A DNA stretch of 64,000 bases, from assembly GCF_044784365.2 (NCBI RefSeq), contig NZ_CP173065.2, one strand, 5' to 3'. Source of the stretch: Cetobacterium_A somerae (GTDB taxonomy: Bacteria > Fusobacteriota > Fusobacteriia > Fusobacteriales > Fusobacteriaceae). Position numbers and translations under genes: made by a program. The stretch's first letter is position 1. Each line of letters opens with the position of its first letter. The notes beneath the pieces are model-generated. The model did not search any database. It saw only the letters and a list, made by a program, of their open reading frames with translations, and was not told the DNA's origin. Shown in pieces: positions 1 through 6,594 of the stretch.

Positions 1-207
1 AGAAAGGGTAATCCTTATGATAACGCTCCTATAGAATCTTTTCATTCAGTTTTAAAGAAAGAGTTAATTTATCAAAGTAAACCAAAGACTTTTGAAGAAA
101 CTAAAAAGTCTTTATTTAAATATATAGAAGGCTGGTATAACAACCATAGAATTCAAAAAAAACTAGGTTATTTATCTCCAGCTAACTATCAGAAACAAGT
201 TGCATAA
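1..207 (+). CDS. IS3-family transposase, C-terminal fragment (cut by window edge)
   Basis: The frame is open from base 1 to the TAA at 205-207. It encodes the C-terminal end of an IS3-family (IS150-like) OrfB transposase, a DDE integrase-core enzyme that moves the element. The residues RKGNPYDNAPIESFH, carrying the last Glu of the DDE triad (ESF), are followed by the usual WYN-NHRIQ-KLGYLSP tail. The 5' part lies outside the window, so whether the element is intact cannot be judged. Family assignment is confident. Confidence 0.9.
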   Translation, partial: RKGNPYDNAPIESFHSVLKKELIYQSKPKTFEETKKSLFKYIEGWYNNHRIQKKLGYLSPANYQKQVA

Positions 208-244
208 TTTATAAAGTTATGTTTAAAAACTTGACTTAATACCA
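1..244 (+). mobile_element. Right end of an IS3-family insertion sequence
   Basis: The transposase stop at 207 is followed by about 37 bases before the next gene's ribosome binding site. IS3 elements usually end within a few tens of bases of the orfB stop, with a terminal CA, so the right end is probably near 244 (...TTAATACCA). The left end is not in the window, so the inverted repeat cannot be matched. The boundary is inferred. Confidence 0.55.
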
Positions 245-258
245 AAGGGAATAATAAA

Positions 259-1647
259 ATGAAAATAAATATTAATGCTAATCATATCAGAATATATAAA
301 TTATTAAACTTTATTCCTGATAAAAACATAGATTTTATTTGTCACTTCTTAAGAATGAATAAACAAAATGTTATTTTATATATAAAACAAATTTATGAGT
401 TTACAGAAAATAAAAAAGAAAATATTTTATTACAAGATGTGATTAAAGAGATTATAAATAATAAATCTCTTTTCAAAATTTTAAAACAAAATCAAATTTT
501 CTCTAAAGAGGATCGAATATTTTATATTATTTTAGTTTTATTAAAGTATTATGATTTAAACTTAAATTTAAATTTAAATACACTTTCCTCTATTTTAAAT
601 ATATCTAGAAGAACTTTAAGTGAAGACTTAATCTCTGTTAAAAAATCTTTAAAGTTCTATCAATTGGATATCTCTAGTATTCCTAGCAAAGGAGTTAGTA
701 TTTCAGGAAATATTTCTAATATTAAAGGCTGTTTTCTTTCATATATTTTTAAATTTCTAGTAGAGTTTGAAGAGCTTCCACCTTTAATATCTGAAGATTA
801 TTTAAGTTTTTTTCAACAAAAAATATCTGAAAAAACTATTCATGAAATTGATTATTTCCTATATGCTTTTGATTTAGATATTTTTGGAAATAATAAAAAA
901 CTTTTAAATAGCATCTATCAAATATATTTAGATGAAAACTGTTCTGAAGATATCTCTACACTATCTCTAGAAGAGTTTAAAAAATACTTCTCTGATATTT
1001 TCTCTTTAAAACATATTGAAAAAGCATATACTTTTTTTAAAACTTCAACCTTGGGTAAATTCCCTTTAAAAGATATAAATATTTTTATTATAACTTTAAA
1101 GTTTTGTGCTGGAATTTTAAAAGAGACAAATATCTATTTAGATAAAGAGTATTGTAACCTTATAAATATCTTCTCCAAATTTATCTCTATAAATTGCTCT
1201 CAAAAGATATATTTCGAAAGATTTAGTAATAGAATTCATATTGCAAGTAAAGAAAGCTCTTTTTTGTCTTTATATGATCTTTCATTTCTTAGCTTGAATT
1301 TAAATAATAAAGCAAAAAATGAATGTTATCATCTATTTCTTGAATTAAGAAAAATATATCCTAATATTCAATTTTCTAATATTATTTTTCTTTATCTTTT
1401 AAATTTAAATAAAAATACTTTTTCAGAAGTTGAAAATACAATCGTTGTTTTTAGGGATCTTCCTAGGTTTTTACATCCTGTTATTAAAAATCTTTTTCTT
1501 TTAAAAGAAAATATACATATATCTCATTTTATCAAATATTATGAGTTAGATACTTATCTTTTACATGAAGAAGTTTCTTTAGTAATAACTTTTGAAAATT
1601 TAAATTCTAACTATCCTTTTATTAAATATTATCCTTTACCAATATAA
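259..1647 (+). CDS. HTH transcriptional regulator of the Mga/BglG-like family
   Basis: This 462-residue protein resembles the proteins at 2704, 4185 and 41705. All have an N-terminal helix-turn-helix region, a second HTH near residues 110-150 (here NISRRTLSEDLISVKK, followed by a SIPSKGVSISGN turn) and a long helical C-terminal part. This is the layout of Mga/BglG-type regulators, but I see no clear PRD histidines or EIIA/EIIB domain, so the inducer is unknown. The start has AAAGGGA at 244-250, eight bases before ATG. The end of an IS lies directly upstream, so the native promoter may have been displaced. It shares a hairpin terminator with the convergent MarR gene. Confidence 0.75.
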   Translation: MKININANHIRIYKLLNFIPDKNIDFICHFLRMNKQNVILYIKQIYEFTENKKENILLQDVIKEIINNKSLFKILKQNQIFSKEDRIFYIILVLLKYYDLNLNLNLNTLSSILNISRRTLSEDLISVKKSLKFYQLDISSIPSKGVSISGNISNIKGCFLSYIFKFLVEFEELPPLISEDYLSFFQQKISEKTIHEIDYFLYAFDLDIFGNNKKLLNSIYQIYLDENCSEDISTLSLEEFKKYFSDIFSLKHIEKAYTFFKTSTLGKFPLKDINIFIITLKFCAGILKETNIYLDKEYCNLINIFSKFISINCSQKIYFERFSNRIHIASKESSFLSLYDLSFLSLNLNNKAKNECYHLFLELRKIYPNIQFSNIIFLYLLNLNKNTFSEVENTIVVFRDLPRFLHPVIKNLFLLKENIHISHFIKYYELDTYLLHEEVSLVITFENLNSNYPFIKYYPLPI

Positions 1648-1652
1648 TAAAA

Positions 1653-1686
1653 ATAACCTCTGTAGAAAAACTTACACAGAGGTTAT
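1653..1686. terminator. Bidirectional terminator between the HTH regulator and marR-like gene
   Basis: An 11-bp inverted repeat (arms 1653-1663 and 1676-1686, core AACCTCTGT/ACAGAGGTT) is flanked by A and T runs. It lies between convergent genes and overlaps the stop of the minus-strand gene. Confidence 0.85.
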
Positions 1687-1973
1687 ATTTTTAATATTTG
1701 TATTAATTTAATCTTGCTACATAAATCTTTTCCTATTTTTGTTGGATGAAGTCTAAAAACTCTCTTATCATCAAATGTTCCATATTTTTGAATCAAGTTT
1801 TCTTCTTCCAATCTTTTTATACAAAGCGAAACTGATCCCTTTGACAAATCCAATCCCTTAGTTAATTCACACATAGTTATTCCTGGGTTCTCATTTATTC
1901 TTCTTAAAATCCTCTCATGTGTGTAATTAATATGATACTTCCCTAACTCTTTTTTTATTTCTGTTTTACACAT
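1683..1973 (-). CDS. Short MarR-family transcriptional regulator
   Basis: This 96-residue winged-helix protein has the MarR pattern: helix, recognition helix (TKGLDLSKGSVSLCIKRLEEENLI), then a wing with KYGTFDDKRVFRLHPTKIG. It is shorter than typical MarR proteins (about 140 aa) because the C-terminal dimerisation helices are nearly absent, so its dimer would have to form differently. ATG at 1973 is preceded by AGGGGTG. Upstream on the same strand lie a -10 box inside an inverted repeat (likely autoregulatory operator) and a c-di-GMP-I riboswitch with a terminator, so expression may respond to c-di-GMP. The ligand and target genes are unknown. Confidence 0.8.
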   Translation of the reverse strand: MCKTEIKKELGKYHINYTHERILRRINENPGITMCELTKGLDLSKGSVSLCIKRLEEENLIQKYGTFDDKRVFRLHPTKIGKDLCSKIKLIQILKI

Positions 1974-1998
1974 AATACAACACCCCTAATAGATTTTA

Positions 1999-2016
1999 TC
2001 TATATACTATTATAGA
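1999..2016 (-). promoter_or_regulatory. Promoter -10 within an inverted repeat, likely MarR operator
   Basis: On the minus strand TATAAT (2014-2009) sits inside TCTATA-N6-TATAGA (2016-1999), about 35 bases upstream of the marR-like start. A palindrome over a -10 box in front of a MarR gene suggests autorepression. This is inference; no footprint data. Confidence 0.5.
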
Positions 2017-2051
2017 CATTATCTCTTTTTCCTTTTTTTAACTTATTCTTT

Positions 2052-2091
2052 CAAAAAAAAAACACTTATCCCTCAATTTAAAAGATAAGTG
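2052..2091 (-). terminator. Riboswitch expression-platform terminator
   Basis: On the minus strand CACTTATC and GATAAGTG (plus positions 2084-2091 and 2063-2070) form an 8-bp stem followed by a U run of about nine. It begins immediately at the 3' side of the c-di-GMP aptamer and precedes the marR-like gene by about 80 bases, so it can act as the switchable terminator. Confidence 0.75.
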
Positions 2092-2160
2092 CAACTGGCT
2101 ACCATTTTACAGGCCCTATAGCTTTGCGTCCTATGATTTCTCATAGTTTGCCATATAATT
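2088..2160 (-). promoter_or_regulatory. Cyclic-di-GMP-I (GEMM-I) riboswitch
   Basis: The minus strand carries the GEMM-I landmarks in order: GGCAAAC (2152-2146), a stem capped by a GAAA tetraloop (CTATGAGAAATCATAG), GGACGCAAAGC (about 2131-2121, tetraloop receptor and ligand pocket), AGGGCCT, and ATGGTAGCCAGTTGC (2105-2091). These match the conserved core of known class I c-di-GMP aptamers such as Vc2 and clostridial Cd1. The second hairpin is short. A terminator follows directly and the next gene on this strand is the MarR-like regulator at 1973, so c-di-GMP probably tunes its read-through. It lies downstream of the csp terminator and so must have its own promoter, upstream of about 2165. 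Confidence 0.88.
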
Positions 2161-2239
2161 TTGTATTCTAATTATATCCTATTTTTACCGTTTTATGCAA
2201 TGTTTTTTTTACAAAATGCTCTATACAAAAACAATTACA

Positions 2240-2268
2240 AATAAAAAAGACGGAACATCTCCGTCCTT
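2240..2268 (-). terminator. Terminator of the cold-shock gene
   Basis: The GACGGA/TCCGTC stem (2249-2254 and 2260-2265), followed on the minus strand by a T run, lies just past the csp stop. Confidence 0.8.
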
Positions 2269-2290
2269 TATATATTATTAGGATTAGGTA

Positions 2291-2491
2291 TTAGTTTGCT
2301 TGAACTTCTTTTGCTAAAGGCCCTTTATCTCCACTTTCAACTCTGAAAGATACATTTTGCCCCTCTTCTAAAAATCTGAATCCATCTCCTATAATTCCAG
2401 AAAAGTGTACAAAGTAATCTTTTCCTTCCTCACAAGTTACAAATCCAAATCCTTTCTCTTTGTTAAACCATTTTACAGTACCTTTTGTCAT
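2291..2491 (-). CDS. CspA-family cold-shock protein
   Basis: This 66-residue protein is a complete single cold-shock domain (OB fold, RNA chaperone). It has WFNKEKGFGFV (RNP1, residues about 9-19) and YFVHF (RNP2, about 26-30). The end reads GDKGPLAKEVQAN where most homologues have GPQAANV, a mild divergence. ATG at 2491 follows GGAGGGG. The gene is monocistronic, with its own terminator and an AT-rich 5' region of the kind that forms cold-shock-responsive leaders. Function by family: melting RNA structure at low temperature. Confidence 0.95.
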   Translation of the reverse strand: MTKGTVKWFNKEKGFGFVTCEEGKDYFVHFSGIIGDGFRFLEEGQNVSFRVESGDKGPLAKEVQAN

Positions 2492-2673
2492 TTCTTTATT
2501 CCCCTCCGTGTTTATAATCCTTTTTGAAATTTAATTAATTTCTTATATATTCTAATAATATCATATATAATTTATAAATTATATATTCCATTTTTTCTTT
2601 TTATTGGGGCAAAACTGGTATATAATCATACCTATTTTTTTCATTCACTTCTATTTTAATATATCCCTATATA

Positions 2674-2682
2674 TGATAAACT
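2674..2682 (+). promoter_or_regulatory. Extended -10 promoter of the HTH regulator (duplicated)
   Basis: TGATAAACT lies within ATATATGATAAACTAT about 22 bases before the start at 2704. The same ATATATG-N-TAAACTAT element occurs at 4152-4165 ahead of the paralogue at 4185, so the promoter seems to have been copied with the gene. No good -35 is obvious. Confidence 0.45.
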
Positions 2683-2703
2683 ATTAGAATCGGGGGTGGT
2701 AAA

Positions 2704-4098
2704 ATGAATACAACAGCTGCTAATATTTTAAAAGTATTATCTCAAACTGAGATGTCTATAGAGGATATGCAACTGTATTTTAATGTGGAAAAAAGCTCTA
2801 TTATTAAAACTATTTCACAACTTAATGAATTTTTAATTTCAATTAATTTACCTATTATTTCAAAAGATGATAATTTTTACTTTCTAAAATTGAACTCAGA
2901 AGAATTAAAAGTTTTATTTGAAAATTTTACAATTTTGACTACTGATGAAAAGATAGATTATTTATTTATTAAATTTATTTCAAATGGTTTTTTAAACTTA
3001 GAAAGAGAAAAAGAGATTTTAGATATTTCAAGAAGTACTATTTTAAGATGTTTTCAAGTAGTTAAAGATGAATTTTTAAAAAATGGGACTACTTATGAAT
3101 ATTGTCATGGTAAAGGACTTATTTTAAAAAATCTTTCTAAAAATGATAAAAATCTATTTTATAAAAAATTAATGAAATTTTTTATTGAAGAAGATATACT
3201 TGTTCCAGTGCGAAAAAATCTTTTAGACTCTATTAAACTTTTTGATACAAAAAAAAGGCTTTCTCAACTTTACCCTATACTTAAAAATTCTGATATTTCT
3301 ATAAATTATTTTTTACTTTCTTTTATATGCTCTTTAGAAGTTTGCATACATATTTTTGGAGGATTTAATTTTATCGATGATTCTAATTTAGAATTGGATA
3401 AATTTAAAGAATTACAAAAAAATATCAATATATTTGGAAGTGATTTTGATGAAGAGTTTAAAAATCAACTTTGCCATTTTTTAACATCTCTTTCTTGTGA
3501 AAAGGGGATTTTAGAAGCATCTATTATAGATATTTGTAGAAATTTAACTAATTCTATTAAAAATAAATTTCGTGTCAAAATTTCTAATAAAGATTTAGAA
3601 AAAATGTTATTTAATAAACTTTATCTTTCATTTTTTAAATACAATAATAAAATTGTAAAAATTATTAATGTTTCTTTTAGTAAACCTCATAAAATAATTT
3701 TAAATAAATTAGATGAAATTTTAAATGAGTTTTCATATACTCTCTATTTAGTGGATAAATTTATGATTGTATATGTTATCAGAAGAATTCTTATAGATGA
3801 AAATTTTTCAAATATAAAAAGTGTTCTTTTACTTTTCAATGAAGTTGTTGCAGTTGACCAGATTGTATTTAAAAAATCTTTAAAAAAATATCATCCTAAT
3901 ATAACATTTGATGTTGAAGCTACATTTTTCCATAAAAAAGATATTATACAAAATCATAAAAACTATGATATAATTATAAGTGATAGTAATATTGTACCTA
4001 ATGTAAAAGTTGTTGAGTACTATAACACTATCAATATCCACAGTATTTTAGAAAATCATGCTTTAACGAGTGGATTAAATAAATTAAACACTATTTAA
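2704..4098 (+). CDS. HTH transcriptional regulator, first of a tandem pair
   Basis: The protein has 464 residues, exactly the length of the downstream neighbour, and starts with nearly the same MNTTAAN-LK-LSQTEMSIEDM segment. An N-terminal HTH (residues about 1-45) is followed by a second HTH near 100-130 (ILDISRSTILRCFQVVKDEF), a KNGT-YEYCHGKGL turn, and an uncharacterised helical C-terminal half. The layout resembles Mga/BglG-like regulators without identifiable PRD or PTS domains. ATG follows GGGGGTGG. The two copies have diverged most in residues about 230-300, which may be a ligand- or partner-specific part. Targets are unknown. Confidence 0.75.
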   Translation: MNTTAANILKVLSQTEMSIEDMQLYFNVEKSSIIKTISQLNEFLISINLPIISKDDNFYFLKLNSEELKVLFENFTILTTDEKIDYLFIKFISNGFLNLEREKEILDISRSTILRCFQVVKDEFLKNGTTYEYCHGKGLILKNLSKNDKNLFYKKLMKFFIEEDILVPVRKNLLDSIKLFDTKKRLSQLYPILKNSDISINYFLLSFICSLEVCIHIFGGFNFIDDSNLELDKFKELQKNINIFGSDFDEEFKNQLCHFLTSLSCEKGILEASIIDICRNLTNSIKNKFRVKISNKDLEKMLFNKLYLSFFKYNNKIVKIINVSFSKPHKIILNKLDEILNEFSYTLYLVDKFMIVYVIRRILIDENFSNIKSVLLLFNEVVAVDQIVFKKSLKKYHPNITFDVEATFFHKKDIIQNHKNYDIIISDSNIVPNVKVVEYYNTINIHSILENHALTSGLNKLNTI

Positions 4099-4105
4099 AT
4101 ATTTA

Positions 4106-4132
4106 AGAACACTTTCTAAGTGTTCTTTTTTA
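4106..4132 (+). terminator. Terminator between the tandem HTH regulators
   Basis: AGAACACT/AGTGTTCT arms (4106-4113 and 4119-4126) are followed by a T run, so the two paralogues are separate transcription units. Confidence 0.85.
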
Positions 4133-4154
4133 TGTTCTGTTCCTTTAAAATATA

Positions 4155-4163
4155 TGTTAAACT
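4155..4163 (+). promoter_or_regulatory. Extended -10 promoter of the second HTH regulator
   Basis: TGTTAAACT within TATATGTTAAACTATA matches the element at 2674-2682 at a similar distance from the start codon. It follows the terminator at 4106-4132, as expected for an independent promoter. Confidence 0.45.
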
Positions 4164-4184
4164 ATAAATGTCGGAGGTGATTAA

Positions 4185-5579
4185 ATGAATACAACAGCTG
4201 CTAATGTTTTAAAAATTTTATCTCAAACTGAGATGTCAATAGAAGATATGCATCTGTATTTAAAAGTTGAGAAAAACGCTATTCTAAAAACGATTTCACA
4301 AATTAATGATTTTTTAGAATCTATTGATTTACCTAAAATTGAAAAAAAAGAGGATATTTTTTATTTACCTCTCACTAAAAAACAATGGGAAATACTCTTT
4401 GATAATTTTAACGTTTTAACTGTGGAAGAAAGAGTTGATTATCTTTATATTAAGTTTATTACTTATGGATTTTTAAATTTAGAGAAAGAAAAAGAAATCT
4501 TAGATTTATCTAGAAGTACTATTCTTCGATGTTTTCAAAATGTTAAAGATGAATTTTCAAAAAATGGAACTCGTTATGAATATCTTCATGGAAAAGGTCT
4601 TTTAATAACTGAACTGAGCTTTACTGACAAAAAAAACTTTCATCGAAAACTTATGAAGCTTTTTATTGAAGAGGATATTTTAGTTCCTCCATTAAAATCT
4701 CTTCTAATGGATATTAAAAAATTTGATACTAAAACTAGATTGTCTCAGATTTATCCTATACTTAAATTTTCTAATATATCTGTTAATTATTTTTTACTTT
4801 CTTTTTTATACTCTTTAGAAATTTGCTCTGAAATTTTTGAAGAATCTCTATTTAGAAATGAAAGTTATATTGAAACTAAAGAATTTAATCATATAAAATC
4901 ATTAATTAATAAATATGGTAGAGATTTTAATCCTAAATATAAGGATGAATTAACCTTCTTTTTAACTACCTTGATTTTAGATTACTATTTTTTAGACAAA
5001 GATAACAAAGTAAAAACCTTAAAGTTTTTACATATTTTAAAAACTGAATTTAAAATATCTAATTTAAACTCAGAGCTAGAAGATATGCTTTTTCATAATA
5101 TCTATCTCGCTTTATTTAAATTTAAAAATAATATAGTAGATTTTAAAAATACATATTTTAATGAAAATGAAAAAGTCCTTTTAGATAAATTGGATTTTAT
5201 TTCAAAAAAACATTCTTATGAGTTTTTTTTAGCAGATAAATTTTCTATTGTTTTTGCTCTAAAAAGAGCTCTAATTGAGGATAATTTCAACAACATAAAA
5301 AATGTTTTGTTTCTTTTTAACGAAATAAATGCAAATCACTATACTTTATTTAAAAAAAGTTTAACTAGACTAGCTCCAGATATAAAATTTGATTTAGAAG
5401 CTTCATTTTTTCATAAAAAAAATATATTAAGAAATTTTGATGAATATGACCTTGTTATTAGTGATGAAAAGATAAATCATAACGTTTTTGTTATAGATTT
5501 TTATTGTAATTCAAAGGTTCAAAATATTCTAGAAGAAAAAGCTTTCTGTTTAGGAGTCAATAAATTTTATAAAGAATAA
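4185..5579 (+). CDS. HTH transcriptional regulator, second of a tandem pair
   Basis: This 464-residue paralogue of the protein at 2704 has the same domain order: N-terminal HTH, second HTH (ILDLSRSTILRCFQNVKDEF), YEYLHGKGL turn, helical C-terminal half. The start ATG follows GGAGGTG. It has its own promoter-like box and shares a bidirectional terminator with the convergent autotransporter. Runs of eight A (4629-4636) and eight T (5223-5230) lie inside this intact frame, which argues against general homopolymer errors in this sequence. The inducer and targets are unknown. Confidence 0.75.
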   Translation: MNTTAANVLKILSQTEMSIEDMHLYLKVEKNAILKTISQINDFLESIDLPKIEKKEDIFYLPLTKKQWEILFDNFNVLTVEERVDYLYIKFITYGFLNLEKEKEILDLSRSTILRCFQNVKDEFSKNGTRYEYLHGKGLLITELSFTDKKNFHRKLMKLFIEEDILVPPLKSLLMDIKKFDTKTRLSQIYPILKFSNISVNYFLLSFLYSLEICSEIFEESLFRNESYIETKEFNHIKSLINKYGRDFNPKYKDELTFFLTTLILDYYFLDKDNKVKTLKFLHILKTEFKISNLNSELEDMLFHNIYLALFKFKNNIVDFKNTYFNENEKVLLDKLDFISKKHSYEFFLADKFSIVFALKRALIEDNFNNIKNVLFLFNEINANHYTLFKKSLTRLAPDIKFDLEASFFHKKNILRNFDEYDLVISDEKINHNVFVIDFYCNSKVQNILEEKAFCLGVNKFYKE

Positions 5580-5581
5580 TT

Positions 5582-5616
5582 AAAAAGGTGGTCTTATCAA
5601 ATAAAACCACCTTTTT
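5582..5616. terminator. Bidirectional terminator
   Basis: AAAAAGGTGGT/ACCACCTTTTT arms flank a 14-base loop between the HTH regulator and the convergent autotransporter barrel. Confidence 0.88.
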
Positions 5617-5617
5617 G

Positions 5618-6490
5618 TTAAAATCTATATCCTATTCCTATTTTTATATTTGTATCTACTCTATCGTTATCTGCTAAACCTACTCCTGTATATAAATTAT
5701 AGAAAATTCCATTTAATCTTTCATAATCCATACCTATCATTATACGTATCCTATTTTCTGTTATTTCTGGTCCTTTAATTCTAAAGTCAGTACTATTTTT
5801 TATTCTACCTGTTAAATAATCTCTATCCGAATCAAAAGTTTTTATATAACTTATTTCTCCTCTAAACTCTAATAGCCCATCTTTTAAATATTTTTTCTTA
5901 GAAAAATCTATTCCTACTAAAATATCTGTACTTTGGTAATTCTTTTTATCCACATCTATTGCTAAAGGATTATAATTTTCTTTTACCTTATCTTGAGATA
6001 TCATCATATAATTTAATCTTAATTTTGGCTCTATAAAAATATCATTTTCACTTTTAATAAAATATCTTCCTTCTAAATAAGCACCCATACTATTTGTAGA
6101 TAATTTCCCATTATTTTTAAAATATTGGTATTCATTTATTAAAACCCTATCTACATTATATTCATTGTATTGGTACCCTACTCCAGTTGTTAATCTAAAT
6201 TTATCTATGTTTCTCTTTACATAAACCCCTATATAACCTGAGTTTCCATCACCCTTTGTTTCTTTTGACATCTTTAATTTTTGATTATTACCACCTATAG
6301 CTATTCCTAAAGATGTATCCTCTAATATTCCATACTCTGCCGTTCCTAGCATTCCATATGTTGATATATTACTTGAGTAACTATTTTTTTGAATTTCTTT
6401 TCCAAATCTATTATTTTGCTCATTTTTTCCAAATTTTTCATATCTATAAACTCCATGAGCTTCAGTTATCCACTCATCCTTTTTAGGCAT
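5618..6490 (-). CDS. Autotransporter beta-barrel domain (second frame of a split autotransporter gene)
   Basis: This 290-residue stretch is an autotransporter translocator: amphipathic beta-strands alternate from residue about 10 to the end, and the last residues GIGYRF end in Phe as outer-membrane barrels do. It is not an independent gene. The frame is open upstream to base 6601 and encodes 37 more residues, including the usual linker (LDQIYANNPYAF, KESLRLYQDN), which continue the passenger frame after a -1 step. No ribosome binding site precedes the ATG at 6490. With the passenger it would form a protein of about 1144 residues. Without frameshifting the passenger could not cross the outer membrane. 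Confidence 0.85.
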   Translation of the reverse strand: MPKKDEWITEAHGVYRYEKFGKNEQNNRFGKEIQKNSYSSNISTYGMLGTAEYGILEDTSLGIAIGGNNQKLKMSKETKGDGNSGYIGVYVKRNIDKFRLTTGVGYQYNEYNVDRVLINEYQYFKNNGKLSTNSMGAYLEGRYFIKSENDIFIEPKLRLNYMMISQDKVKENYNPLAIDVDKKNYQSTDILVGIDFSKKKYLKDGLLEFRGEISYIKTFDSDRDYLTGRIKNSTDFRIKGPEITENRIRIMIGMDYERLNGIFYNLYTGVGLADNDRVDTNIKIGIGYRF

Positions 6491-6594
6491 TTTTGTTGCA
6501 AAAATATTATCTTGATATAATCTTAAACTTTCCTTAGAAGCTTCTCCTATAAATGCGTATGGATTGTTTGCATATATCTGATCTAATATAGAAA

